64,000 bases of DNA from Calditrichota bacterium (GTDB taxonomy: Bacteria; Electryoneota; RPQS01): NCBI GenBank assembly GCA_020637395.1, contig JACJWA010000001.1, forward strand, positions 434,001 through 498,000, given 5' to 3'. Positions 27,036 to 36,378 of this stretch are shown in pieces (position 1 is the stretch's first letter; each line of letters starts with the position of its first letter). The translations under genes and the position numbers were made by a program. Below the pieces are notes generated by a model, which had not been told where the DNA came from, searched no databases, and worked only from the letters and a program-made list of their open reading frames with translations.

Positions 27036-28765
27036 TTAGAAGATTCTATGTCGCGGAGGAGTTTCTTTAGCGCGTTGACAATTGTCTGTTCAATGGACAA
27101 GACATCTCGTGTTAAATCTGCCGGATCCTCGTCGCTGACAAGCTCTGCAACCAAGGGCTTATATCGTACAGCCGCAAGATTGTAGTCATTCGAAGCTACT
27201 GCAGAATTGGTTGCCCACCAGCATTTGGGCTCAGCGCTTCCTGCCGGAAGAAGTGTTCCTGTTTCGATGCCGGGAGGGCTCTTGAAGCCACCGGCTCTGT
27301 ATTCGGACCATAGTCGGAGCAAGTCTGGAATGTCGTTTCGATCAGGAGTTTCAGGCCGACCTCCCGCCTGTATCTTATCGGGATCGTAACCGTCGGAATG
27401 GACCTCGTGAAACCATACTTTGGTGCGAGAGGCTTTTGTCTTCCTTCTTGCATCAAGGGGTGGTCGTCGAAACACTAAAACCCCTGTCTTGACACCAGCA
27501 TATGGTTTGAAAACACCAGCAGGCAAAGAGATAACGGCAAGGAGTTCAAAGTCCTCGACCAGTTTGCGTCGGAGTTCAATATGCGCCGAAGTAGAGCCAA
27601 AGAGCAAACCTTCCGGAACGACAACAGCGCAAGTGCCTCCAGGTGCTAGCGCTTCCATCATCACGCCAAGAAATAGCAATTCGCTTTTCTTGGAATTGGT
27701 AGGAAGATCCTTTCGGATGGACTCCTTGGGTAGCTGCCCGGCAAAAGGCGGGTTAGAAAGAATGACTTTGTACTGCCGATTCAAATCATCTTCGGTCAGT
27801 CCACCCATATCGGAAAGTGTGTTCCCACGTTTTACGTGAGAATGTCGAATGCCGTGCAACACCAAATTCATCATCGCGATGCGCATCATCTGCCTGGAAA
27901 CGTCGATGCCATAAATTGTCTGCTCCAACATCTTCCAATCAGGTATTTTTTCTCCAGCGCCCTTTCGATACGTCTGAAGGGTCGGCAGTTCTGCACGCAA
28001 GGCGTCAAGCACTTTGCTGCGCCGTTGTGGATCAATCTGGTCGATGTCTTCGTTGCTTTTCAGCTTACCAATCTCACGCGCCTTGCGTTCCAACCACTCC
28101 GTGCCGTAAATCGGATCTTCGATGGGATGCGTCGAGTACTTTGCAAGGATGTATGAGACCGCATCAATCAGGAAACCACCAGTGCCACATGCAGGGTCAT
28201 AGATTGTATCACCAAAATCCGGGTCAACCATTTCCACCATCATTGCCCGAATCTGTCGCGGTGTGCGGAATTGTCCGTTCAAGGCAGCCTGGCCAAGGTG
28301 CGTCAGCAGATATTCAAAGATGTCGCCCTTAACATCGGCACCCAATTTAGTCAGATTGAGTCCGTCGATTTCATCAATCACTTGCTTCAGCACATGCGGG
28401 TCATGGATCTGTAGCAGAGCATCACGAAAGTATTCAGCGACCTGCGGTTCGTCCTTCACGAGCGAATTTGCCATGTAGGAGAACACTTCATCCCTTAAGA
28501 AGTCGCGTAAGTCAGTCCCGCTTTTGAAACGCCATTTCGACCAGCGATACTTCTCTGCCTGCTTGGGAAAAAGCCGTTTACTGTTGCCGTTGACTCGATC
28601 GCCAGTTAACCGAGCCTGTAGCTCACGACTTGATTCTTCTTCATCCAAGAGTTTGAGATAAATCAAGTATGAAATCTGCTCGATATATGTCACTGGATTG
28701 GTGACTCCACCAGCCCAAAGCACGTTTGTAATATGATCCAGCTTTCGCCGAAGTGTGTGATCCAT
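27032..28765 (-). CDS. hsdM: Type I restriction-modification methyltransferase HsdM
   Basis: 577 residues. An N-terminal helical domain (LDHITNVLWAGGV) precedes the N6-adenine methyltransferase core with motif I (DPACGTGGFLID, ~195-206) and the catalytic NPPF of motif IV (ILSNPPFAGQ, ~335). It methylates adenine at the HsdS target with S-adenosyl-methionine. It is 9 bp downstream of hsdR and overlaps hsdS by 4 bp. No frameshift or missing residue is seen. Confidence 0.95.
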   Translation of the reverse strand: MDHTLRRKLDHITNVLWAGGVTNPVTYIEQISYLIYLKLLDEEESSRELQARLTGDRVNGNSKRLFPKQAEKYRWSKWRFKSGTDLRDFLRDEVFSYMANSLVKDEPQVAEYFRDALLQIHDPHVLKQVIDEIDGLNLTKLGADVKGDIFEYLLTHLGQAALNGQFRTPRQIRAMMVEMVDPDFGDTIYDPACGTGGFLIDAVSYILAKYSTHPIEDPIYGTEWLERKAREIGKLKSNEDIDQIDPQRRSKVLDALRAELPTLQTYRKGAGEKIPDWKMLEQTIYGIDVSRQMMRIAMMNLVLHGIRHSHVKRGNTLSDMGGLTEDDLNRQYKVILSNPPFAGQLPKESIRKDLPTNSKKSELLFLGVMMEALAPGGTCAVVVPEGLLFGSTSAHIELRRKLVEDFELLAVISLPAGVFKPYAGVKTGVLVFRRPPLDARRKTKASRTKVWFHEVHSDGYDPDKIQAGGRPETPDRNDIPDLLRLWSEYRAGGFKSPPGIETGTLLPAGSAEPKCWWATNSAVASNDYNLAAVRYKPLVAELVSDEDPADLTRDVLSIEQTIVNALKKLLRDIESSK

Positions 28766-28774
28766 CTATAGTCC

Positions 28775-30964
28775 TTAAGCAGCGCGTTTTGTGAACACGC
28801 TTTCGTTCATGTCCTGAATGATTTGCTTCAAACCACGTTCACCAAACAATTCAACACCTAGACCGGCCGCATTCAAAATGGACAGCGGTGGTTGGAACAA
28901 GTCATTAATGTCAATCTTACCCTTAGCAATTCCACGGTTCTTAATCAAAGAAAGGTATTGTGCTTGCTGCGGAGTAAGTGATTTCGCAACCAGCCAGGCC
29001 TGGAAATTCTCTGTTAACTCTTCTTCTCGACTCTTGACTTTAGCAAGGCCTAAGGCTGCTCTGATGAAATCAACTAGAGTTCCCCCAGGATTCTGATAGG
29101 CGCGTCTTAGATTGTCTTCATTGAAGTAATGTTCTGGTCTGTTCAGCCGCTCTGAAAGAATTTGCTCTTCGCCATCACTTAGGTCAATCCCGTCGCGTAC
29201 TTTTTGCAGAATTCGGTCATCCTTAGCCGCCCCCTTTACCGCATCTTCCCAGTGCAATCGATAATCGCGTTTGTCAACGCGTTCACCCTCCGGCCCAACT
29301 TCAACGTACTGGACTGCTTGCAACCACTCGTCTTGCAGTCCAAGTTCGATCAAATCCCTTATAGGTTTGTGCGTCTTCCTTTGACCGCTAGGGGCATGGC
29401 CGTGCCCTGACCCTGTGAAAATGTCGGTGTCACTGTCGTTAAAGTAGTCGTGATTTCCAAAGAAGTCGTAGATAACAAACTTCTTCTTGTCGATGTGTTG
29501 TGCTGTACGCGTCCCACGTCCGCGCATTTGTTGATACAGTATCGGACTGCGCACGCGGCGGCACATCACAAGATGTAGTAACTCTCGGCAATCAAAGCCT
29601 GTATCCAACATTCCTACACTTACAGCAACCTGCGGATACGGTTCACGCTTGAACTTGCGAATCAGGTCGTCTGCATTTGCTACATCGCTCGTAATTACCT
29701 CTGCATATCGGCCTTGATGATCTGGATGCAATTCATTCAAGTACCGAGCGAGCCGTGCGGCATGTTGCTTCGTAATAGCAAACACAATTGACTTACCTGG
29801 TCCTACTGCTTGACCTGGTGCAAGTTCCTTGTAGTTCTTCCATGCGAGTTTGTCGAACTCTTTCATCATCATGCGGTTCGTGTTCTCATTCGTCCACTTC
29901 CGCTCGAATTCTGCAGGGTCTTCGACATCACTTTCATCAGAAAGCAATTTGGTAATGCCGGTTGCGAACTTGTATGGCACCAAGTAACCGTCATCGATAG
30001 CTTCCCTGATTGGAAGGGCGAAATCCGGTTGCTCGTTTCGGCATTGGTAGAAATCAAATGTATTGCGCTCAATATAGGCAGCCGGAGTTGCTGTTAGCCC
30101 GATATGCAAGGCATCAAAATGCGTCAGCGCAGTTTGCCAAGATCCATAAATAGACCTGTGACATTCATCCGCAACTACTACATCGAAGTATCCACTCGTG
30201 AATTCCGTGAAGCGGCTAATCATTGTCTGAAGCAAACATACGGTTATCTGCATCTCTTGTCTTGCTGTGCCAGGCTTTAGCCAATAGCTACCGTACTCGT
30301 CGCGCAATATTCCCTGCACTGCTTGCAATGCTTGTGATGCCAGTTGCTCTCGGTCAACGAGAAACAGAATCCTTTCAGCCCGTCCGGATTGTATTAGTCG
30401 CTTTAGGTAAAGGCATACTAAGTCAGTTTTTCCCGTACCTGTGGGAAGCTCGATCAAAAAGCGGTGCTTGCCTAATTCGACTGCGTGATCAAGAGCGCGC
30501 ATCGCATTTTTTTGATACGGTCTAACTTCTCGCAATTCTCCATCACGCGTATAGTGATCTGGAATCGGTATTGTAGCAAGTGGCTTGCGCGACTCGCGCA
30601 TTTCAACAAGTCGCTCCAAGTCTCGACGCGAAAAGAACGAGTTTATGATTCGAGCATCATCACTCTTGTAGTCCCAGAAGTATATCAGTTCGCCATTTGT
30701 TAAGAAGATGAATGGCGCGTCGATGCTCTTGGCATAAGGAAGTGCCTGTTGCTTGGCTGTGTACGGTTCGATTGCCGACCTTTTTGCTTCGACGACCGCT
30801 AATGGTCTTCCTCGCTCAGACAGCAAGACATAGTCCGCACGTCCAACGTCAGACAAACTTGATTCAGTGAGAACTTGCGATTTGTCCGCCGGATCCCATT
30901 TTGCTTGTCTAAGTAGATCGTCGATTATGATTCTGCTGTCGGCTTCTGTTGTTCGGGGGGGCAA
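28775..30964 (-). CDS. hsdR: Type I restriction endonuclease subunit HsdR (EcoEI-like)
   Basis: 729 residues from TTG 30964, the only in-frame start before the nuclease domain. Residues ~40-62 give the PD-(D/E)xK nuclease (RADYVLL, then PLAVVEAKRS). Walker A is ELPTGTGKTD (~176-185), motif II is a DECH box (VADECHRSIYGS), and motif VI is QMRGRGTRTAQ. A C-terminal domain joins it to HsdM. It translocates DNA and cuts it when the target is unmethylated. The length fits the compact EcoEI-type R subunits. It is the first gene after a near-consensus sigma-54 promoter (31039-31054), 75 bp before the start. Confidence 0.93.
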   Translation of the reverse strand: MPPRTTEADSRIIIDDLLRQAKWDPADKSQVLTESSLSDVGRADYVLLSERGRPLAVVEAKRSAIEPYTAKQQALPYAKSIDAPFIFLTNGELIYFWDYKSDDARIINSFFSRRDLERLVEMRESRKPLATIPIPDHYTRDGELREVRPYQKNAMRALDHAVELGKHRFLIELPTGTGKTDLVCLYLKRLIQSGRAERILFLVDREQLASQALQAVQGILRDEYGSYWLKPGTARQEMQITVCLLQTMISRFTEFTSGYFDVVVADECHRSIYGSWQTALTHFDALHIGLTATPAAYIERNTFDFYQCRNEQPDFALPIREAIDDGYLVPYKFATGITKLLSDESDVEDPAEFERKWTNENTNRMMMKEFDKLAWKNYKELAPGQAVGPGKSIVFAITKQHAARLARYLNELHPDHQGRYAEVITSDVANADDLIRKFKREPYPQVAVSVGMLDTGFDCRELLHLVMCRRVRSPILYQQMRGRGTRTAQHIDKKKFVIYDFFGNHDYFNDSDTDIFTGSGHGHAPSGQRKTHKPIRDLIELGLQDEWLQAVQYVEVGPEGERVDKRDYRLHWEDAVKGAAKDDRILQKVRDGIDLSDGEEQILSERLNRPEHYFNEDNLRRAYQNPGGTLVDFIRAALGLAKVKSREEELTENFQAWLVAKSLTPQQAQYLSLIKNRGIAKGKIDINDLFQPPLSILNAAGLGVELFGERGLKQIIQDMNESVFTKRAA

Positions 30965-31038
30965 GATCTTTCCTAGGGGCTGAGGTGAAAGTCAAGAATA
31001 CAAAGGCGGTGGTTGCTTGACTGAATTTACGATACTAT

Positions 31039-31054
31039 TTCAATAGTCGTGCCA
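31039..31054 (-). promoter_or_regulatory. Candidate sigma-54 (-24/-12) promoter of hsdR-hsdM-hsdS-kwaA-kwaB
   Basis: On the minus strand the sequence TGGCACGACTATTGAA fits the -24/-12 consensus TGGCACG-N4-TTGCW at 11 of 12 defined bases; the deviation is A for C in the -12 element. The predicted start of transcription is about 60 nt before the hsdR TTG. The gene directly upstream encodes a sigma-54-dependent activator, which is what makes this match meaningful. Confidence 0.65.
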
Positions 31055-31139
31055 TCGGCTGTATGCCTGCTAAGTGATTTATTCACAAGAGCACGACAGA
31101 AATTGATTACTTGTGAAATCCCATTGAGTTTCAACCTTG

Positions 31140-31156
31140 CTTGAAGTGATTTCAAG
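31140..31156 (-). promoter_or_regulatory. Palindrome, candidate enhancer (UAS) for the sigma-54 activator
   Basis: CTTGAAGTGATTTCAAG is a perfect 6-bp inverted repeat with a 5-bp spacer, 86 bp upstream of the -24 element. A weaker related pair, TGAAA...TTTCA, lies at 31114-31132. Position and symmetry suit an upstream activator site; alternatively it is a short terminator arm after the regulator gene, although no U-run follows. Confidence 0.5.
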
Positions 31157-31162
31157 CTGGGT

Positions 31163-32743
31163 TTAAGATTCGCGCTGAAGGTCGGACAGGAAATTATTTA
31201 CGGCTTGAGGACTTATCCCAAGCAGTCGTGCAGCTGCGCTTTGGTTCCCTTTTGTTGCGTCAAGCGCTTTAAGAATAATCTGCTTGCGCGTGCTCTTTAG
31301 ATATGCCTCTAGTGAAAATCCTTCCTCAGGCTCCGGAAGGAAGTCAAAGGTGGTAGGCTTAGGTGGAGCAACTTGAAAGAGCAAATCGTCCGCATCTATC
31401 ACAGTCTTTGGACATAGAAGCGTAGATCTCTCAATTACATTTTCCAGTTCTCGGACATTGCCGGGCCAATTGTGAGACTGCAGCCTGTTGAGAGCATTTA
31501 CTGAAAGTTGCTTTGCACGGCGTAGCGAACCATTGAGGCGATCTAAGATGCTCAACGCAAGAAGCGGAATATCGACTCTGCGTTCTCGAAGCGGTATGAG
31601 ATGAATTTCAGCTACATTAAGGCGGAAAAATAGGTCTTCACGGAATTCTCCGCGCACTACCATCTTTGACAGGTCCTTGTTCGTTGCGCAGATAATGCGC
31701 ACGTTAACCTTATGTGGCTCGCGAGAACCTAAAGGTTCTATCATTCCGTCTTGCAGCACTCGAAGTAATTTCCCTTGCGACTGAATTGGCAATTCAGCAA
31801 CTTCATCCAAGAAGAGCGTTCCCTTATTCGCTGCGTCAAACTTGCCCATTTGGTTTGTCGTAGCACCACTAAAGGCCCCGCGCCGATGGCCAAACAGGAT
31901 GCTCTCAATCAATGTGTCTGGCAGCGCAGCACAATTAACGGCCACAAATGGTTGATTGCCTCGGGTGCTAAGCACGTGTGTCAGCGTAGCGAAGAGTTCC
32001 TTTCCTGTCCCGCTCTCCCCCGTAATCATGACGGGTGTGTTATACGGTGCGACCATTTGAACTGAATCTATAACGTTCTTCAATTCTGGATGTTCGCCAA
32101 CAATTCCCACTCTCCTTGTCGCGTCGTTTGTTGCCGAATTAGGCTCTGCTTCTTTATCAACACTTGACTGCCGAAATCTGATTAAAGGGAATTCTTCACT
32201 GGTGAGGTCCAGCTCGCTGATCTGGGGTCTTTCTTTCGTTACAAAGCGCGGTGGACGAACTTGCAACAGGGTTGCAGGAAGTTTGCCCGATGCAGTGATT
32301 AGAAGCCAACAGGCATGCATCTGCGGTGTGCCCGAAGCTGTGGAGACAAATAGTCTTGCAGATTCATGTTCCGTTCGTACCTTGTCCGCGATTGCTGTCA
32401 AGGTGCTTAGGATTTGCGAATAGTCGGTCGGATCATTGAAGTCGCATTTTATGACTTCAGTCAAAGCACTCCCATGACGTTCGCCAACCTCGAAGGCTGT
32501 CTGTTTCGTTATCTCGCGCGTCGCTGGAGTATCAATCAGTATTACTTTACTAAAAGACCTTGCTGCCAACAATGACAGTATAGGACCAAGAAGTTCTTCT
32601 TGCTCGACAAGCCCTTTGTGAAATGGGTCATGGAACCCAGTAAATGTTAAGAGTACGTCCAATTGCGGAAAGTAGGCTGAGCCAGAAATCGGGGTGGGAG
32701 GTAATCGAAAGGGTATGGGTATCTGTCCGGGTCTAATCCCCAA
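31163..32743 (-). CDS. RtcR-like transcriptional activator: CARF + sigma-54 AAA+ + Fis-type HTH
   Basis: 526 residues from TTG 32743; a TTG nearer the first strand (VLLTFTGFHDPF) is also possible. Residues ~28-190 form a Rossmann-like sensor with the CARF/RtcR mark 'S-x-G-T-P-Q-M' (STASGTPQMHACW, ~147). The AAA+ domain has Walker A GESGTGKE (~240), the sigma-54 contact loop as GAFSGA (~290, Ser for the usual Thr), Walker B GTLFLDEVAE and an R-finger region (REDLFFRLNV). A Fis-like HTH ends the protein (NQSAAARLLGISPQAV). RtcR proteins sense RNA ends or cyclic nucleotides and switch on RNA-repair genes; here the only downstream genes are restriction and Kiwa genes, so it probably controls them. 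Confidence 0.85.
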   Translation of the reverse strand: MGIRPGQIPIPFRLPPTPISGSAYFPQLDVLLTFTGFHDPFHKGLVEQEELLGPILSLLAARSFSKVILIDTPATREITKQTAFEVGERHGSALTEVIKCDFNDPTDYSQILSTLTAIADKVRTEHESARLFVSTASGTPQMHACWLLITASGKLPATLLQVRPPRFVTKERPQISELDLTSEEFPLIRFRQSSVDKEAEPNSATNDATRRVGIVGEHPELKNVIDSVQMVAPYNTPVMITGESGTGKELFATLTHVLSTRGNQPFVAVNCAALPDTLIESILFGHRRGAFSGATTNQMGKFDAANKGTLFLDEVAELPIQSQGKLLRVLQDGMIEPLGSREPHKVNVRIICATNKDLSKMVVRGEFREDLFFRLNVAEIHLIPLRERRVDIPLLALSILDRLNGSLRRAKQLSVNALNRLQSHNWPGNVRELENVIERSTLLCPKTVIDADDLLFQVAPPKPTTFDFLPEPEEGFSLEAYLKSTRKQIILKALDATKGNQSAAARLLGISPQAVNNFLSDLQRES

Positions 32744-32996
32744 ACTGCCAATTTAACTCGTAATTCATTACAATGCAAGGTTTTGACAGTCGGGACCTAG
32801 AAATTTCTCGCCTCCAACCACCGTATTCCACGGCTTGTGGTTCGAAACGGTCTAAGACCCTAGCCGAAATACTTTCGGTCAACGCAGCCCGGAACTTCCA
32901 GTAAGAAATCATGGCTAACTAAAGTCTTGTTTGCTATTGACTTTCTGTCAATAATCTGCGATCTTTGGGTTCATACCAGTTCTAGCGGCGACTACC

Positions 32997-35837
32997 ATGT
33001 CAACTGACCAAAAGAAATTCCTAGCCCTTTTCGAGGGGGCCACTGACCGATGCGCAGTCCAAATCGATGGGGATTCCCATTCGGAGGAAATGAACCCGGA
33101 TTTCACGCGTCGCATTGCTAACCATCTTAAGGGCGCTTCCAAGTTAGGAATGTTTGCCCTTCGTGACGATGGAAGGGTGAAGTGGGCCGCTGTTCAATTT
33201 GACTGGCATTCCGTAAGTGGCGCTTGGGATGAAGCTGTAGCCTATCACGAATCACTTCTCACGTTCGGCATACGGTCCTACATTGAACGAATAGATACAG
33301 GACTCGACACAGACGAGTTCAAAGTTTGGATATTCTTCGAGGAGCCCATAGATGTCCGCCGCGTTGTTTCCGCGATACGCGCATCGATTGCTAAGGCTGA
33401 TTTGGGCGACCACATACCGTCAATTCCAGGTGGTCCAGAAGTTCTGGGTGGTGACGCGCAATTCGCCTGGCTCCCGTACTTCGGAGGCGCGACGACAAGT
33501 ACATTTGTTAATCGCGCAATGAGACGCACGGGTGATGTAAAGAAGTTTGTTGAAAGTCTCCGTACCGTCAGCATGGACGAATTCAAGAAGCTTGAGATGG
33601 CGATGTTGCCGTTCACTGAACAAATGCAAGATCAACGAGCGAACTTTATTGGGTCTGCAGAAGGATTCGGTGAAGTGGTGCGCAATTGCCCATTCTTGAA
33701 GTGGTGTGATGAAAATGCAGATGAGGGAATACCTTCTCCGTTGATGTCTGCACTGATGACGAATCTTGTAAGATTCGGAGCCGCTGGGAATCGCAAGTTA
33801 ATTGAAATTGGGCGGCGTGGAGTTGGTGAATTCAATGAAGCGGCATTTGCAAGACGCTTGGCAGCGATGATTGGCGTTGACGCACCTGTCACGTATGGTG
33901 CAATCAAATTGCTTGGGTGGCCGGGGACTATTCCTGCATGGCCCGAGTCGCCTGCGGGCTGGGGTATTCACCTTGATCTGGACCTCGTGGCCCGCACGAT
34001 AGGGGCGTTGAGTCCCCATGAACAAGCAAACGCGCTTCGTGAGCACTTCAGGCTTGACTTCAACCACATTCCACCTGAAAAGCAGCAGCCCTGGCTTGAC
34101 CGTTTGCACGCAGAAATTGGTGTATCTTTCGAAGATCTGATGATGCTGGCCCGAAGTGCGTTTGATGTGTCTGAATTCACGGGTTGGTCGTTAAAGAGTG
34201 TACTGGGTGCTGCTGAAGGGCACGATTTTGACCCGGAACAAAAAGGGTCTGCCATGTATCGGTGGCTGGCAGGGAATGGCGGGATATCTTATCTGGATGA
34301 CGCAGGGAAATGCATTGCGGCATGGAAGGACAGCCAGATGGAGATTGGTACGAATGCTGACTTCAAGGCGTTTCTTTATCGTGAAACCGGATTGACATTC
34401 AAGTCTCCGAAGGTCTCACGCATCGTTGAAGCATTCAAGTCTGAAGCACTCTTGCACGCAGTGAGAGTAAGTCAGGTCTCATGGTTAAGAACAAATCGCG
34501 CGGCGTCGACTATTTACATTCACGTCAACGCCTCCGACCGCAAAATCTTTAGGATTAGTCCCGATAAAGTTGTGCAGATCGACAACGGCGCAAACGATGA
34601 TCGGGTCTTGCTTCTGCCAAGTCCGAAAATGAGCCAATTTGATTTTAGGAAGTTGTCCAAACCTGAATATGAAAAAGCACTGAGGGATTTGGATGAGACG
34701 GTTTTTCAGAACATGGCTTGCAGTCGGGAAAACCAACTGCTCTGCGCGTGCTGGGCGCTTGCATACCCACTACTTGACTACGCGGGGAGCAAACCGCATT
34801 TAAGATGCGAGGGTTCATCGGCAAAGGGGAAGTCCCGCGGCTTGGAACTTATAGCATCAACGATCTACGGAACGAAACAGCTCGACAAAATCAGCGAAGC
34901 AGCAAGCTATGCAGTCGGTGCGCAGAACCCGGCCATCTTCATTGACCAAATCGAAACCGGAGACATGACACAGGCTTTCAAACAGTTCATTCTGACCGCC
35001 GTGTCAGGTATCCAAAAAGTCAAACGTAAGCCGGGCACAGTAAGCGGGGTCATCTCCGAACCTGTTCGATGTATAAATGCCACGAGTGGGATCGATAACC
35101 TTCAACTCCCAGAGCTAATCAACCGCACATTTCATGTTGAATTTGATTCTCAGAAATATGGGAAGCCACTCTACATTGCAACAGATATCGATCAAGCCAT
35201 TCTGAAAATACGATCAGCCGCAATTTCAGCACACCTTCAGCTAATCTCGAAAGTGCTGCGAAGGTTGAATGCGAACGAATCGCAAATTTGGCACGCCAAA
35301 ATAAATGCAGACCATCAGAACCACAACACGATTCGATTGAATGAATACTATGCGCTTATGGCTTTGATTGCCGAAGAATTCGTGCCAGTCATCGACCCGC
35401 GTCGTGATGTCAAGCAACTTGTAGATGCGTGGATTGATTACCAGAATGAATACGGTACGATCACTGCTGTACAATCAAATCAACTAGTCGCGATTGTCGA
35501 ATCGATCTTTGATGAAGCAGATAAACAGAAGATCTCGTCAAAGCCACCAAAATGGCAGTATGATATCCCTTGTGATGGCAGAACTCTGCATGGGAACGCG
35601 AACAAATTACTTCAGGCTTTCACAAAGGCAAGCACTCGGCATCGTCTGAAACTCGACTACCGCTCGGAGAACACGCTTTCGCGAAGACTGAAAGATGCGG
35701 CTCCCTTAATGGCGAAGGCTGGCTTTGTGCTGACTGCTGTCAAAGACGGTCATCTCAAGCACGATGTCTTCACGATAACACGGCATGATCTGACGACTAG
35801 CACAAGCGTGTCAGCCAAGCCGCGTGGCAAGAAGTAA
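32997..35837 (+). CDS. Primase-helicase-like replication protein A (AEP-like + P-loop NTPase)
   Basis: 946 residues. The N-terminal ~220 residues look like an archaeo-eukaryotic primase-type domain (VKWAAVQFDWHS as the acidic strand, then FKVWIFFEEP, a feature of AEP primases of the TOTE kind). A middle helical part contains CPFLKWC (~232) and G-W-P-G-T...S-P-A-G-W (~308-322). The C-terminal part has Walker A GSSAKGKS (~606) and Walker B AIFIDQIE (~645). It probably primes and unwinds element DNA. The same CPF-x-x-W and W-P-G/S-P-A-G-W elements occur in the 37117-39693 protein, so the two are related. Domain identification is by pattern only. Confidence 0.65.
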   Translation: MSTDQKKFLALFEGATDRCAVQIDGDSHSEEMNPDFTRRIANHLKGASKLGMFALRDDGRVKWAAVQFDWHSVSGAWDEAVAYHESLLTFGIRSYIERIDTGLDTDEFKVWIFFEEPIDVRRVVSAIRASIAKADLGDHIPSIPGGPEVLGGDAQFAWLPYFGGATTSTFVNRAMRRTGDVKKFVESLRTVSMDEFKKLEMAMLPFTEQMQDQRANFIGSAEGFGEVVRNCPFLKWCDENADEGIPSPLMSALMTNLVRFGAAGNRKLIEIGRRGVGEFNEAAFARRLAAMIGVDAPVTYGAIKLLGWPGTIPAWPESPAGWGIHLDLDLVARTIGALSPHEQANALREHFRLDFNHIPPEKQQPWLDRLHAEIGVSFEDLMMLARSAFDVSEFTGWSLKSVLGAAEGHDFDPEQKGSAMYRWLAGNGGISYLDDAGKCIAAWKDSQMEIGTNADFKAFLYRETGLTFKSPKVSRIVEAFKSEALLHAVRVSQVSWLRTNRAASTIYIHVNASDRKIFRISPDKVVQIDNGANDDRVLLLPSPKMSQFDFRKLSKPEYEKALRDLDETVFQNMACSRENQLLCACWALAYPLLDYAGSKPHLRCEGSSAKGKSRGLELIASTIYGTKQLDKISEAASYAVGAQNPAIFIDQIETGDMTQAFKQFILTAVSGIQKVKRKPGTVSGVISEPVRCINATSGIDNLQLPELINRTFHVEFDSQKYGKPLYIATDIDQAILKIRSAAISAHLQLISKVLRRLNANESQIWHAKINADHQNHNTIRLNEYYALMALIAEEFVPVIDPRRDVKQLVDAWIDYQNEYGTITAVQSNQLVAIVESIFDEADKQKISSKPPKWQYDIPCDGRTLHGNANKLLQAFTKASTRHRLKLDYRSENTLSRRLKDAAPLMAKAGFVLTAVKDGHLKHDVFTITRHDLTTSTSVSAKPRGKK

Positions 35838-35890
35838 TCTCCGCATCTAATTCACTATTTTACAGATTATTGTCATAAATTGCGGAGATT
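35836..35890. repeat. Inverted repeat flanking an AT-rich loop after the first primase gene
   Basis: Perfect 10-bp arms, AATCTCCGCA (35836-35845) and TGCGGAGATT (35881-35890), around 35 bp of AT-rich DNA. A third CTCCGCA lies at 35982-35988. No U-run follows, so it is less like a terminator than like a protein-binding or replication site. Confidence 0.55.
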
Positions 35891-36159
35891 GCTTCCGGAT
35901 GAGCTTCGGACATTTTGAATTGTCCAGGCAGGGAGCACCATCACGCAGTTCAAAATTCCCCCGCCATGCCATTTCGTTCAACCTCCGCAAATCACCGCAA
36001 GGCAAGCACAAACAATATTTTGTGTGCGTAGGTTCCAATGTAGCTTCGCAGAGATTGCAACCCTCCGTTCTAACTTTATAAAATACAGCAACGTAGCGCG
36101 ACGCATCGGTTTTGTTTATATTACTAGAGGCAGGGTCAACCGACGCGAGTTGTGCTTGC
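35891..36159. other. Intergenic region between replication genes, no gene recognised
   Basis: Together with the inverted repeat before it and the candidate small RNA after it, this forms a 540-bp gap. It is AT-rich with short frames only, none with a ribosome-binding site. Confidence 0.4.
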
Positions 36160-36187
36160 TTGACGGTTCCTGAAGTTTGACTATCTT
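36160..36187 (+). promoter_or_regulatory. Sigma-70 type promoter
   Basis: TTGACG (36160-36165), 16-bp spacer, TATCTT (36182-36187). It would start RNA near 36194, ahead of the terminator at 36325-36347 and the genes from 36379. Confidence 0.55.
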
Positions 36188-36193
36188 ATTTAG

Positions 36194-36347
36194 GTGGGCC
36201 GTGGATCAGCAGACCGACCTATCAATCTACTAACTACGAACGACGAAAGGAAAATATTCCATGTGACCATGGCGAATGCAGAAAATCACTTCTGACGTGA
36301 ACATTCATGTCGTTTCTCTGCTCGCCGGGTCTTCGATCCGGTTTTTT
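36194..36347 (+). ncRNA. Candidate leader / small RNA ending in an intrinsic terminator
   Basis: A promoter at 36160-36187 and a terminator at 36325-36347 (stem CCGGGTC/GATCCGG, loop TTC, then T6) define a transcript of about 155 nt with no sizeable gene. Inside, AAAGGA precedes a start-stop pair (ATG TGA at 36261-36266), followed by an 8-codon frame (ATG GCG ... TTC TGA, 36270-36296). It may be an attenuator for the 36379-39693 genes or a separate small RNA such as a copy-number control RNA. Confidence 0.4.
36325..36347 (+). terminator. Intrinsic terminator upstream of the second replication operon
   Basis: A 7-bp stem with one G-U pair (36325-36331 with 36335-36341), loop TTC, followed by six T (36342-36347). 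It lies only 32 bp before the start codon at 36379, suggesting attenuation. Confidence 0.75.
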
Positions 36348-36378
36348 CATGCCGGGAAACCAACTGAAAGGGAACAAA

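Noticed and set aside
35899..36081. 60-codon plus-strand ORF in the gap after primase A
   Set aside because: No ribosome-binding site and no domain; it overlaps repeat-rich DNA.
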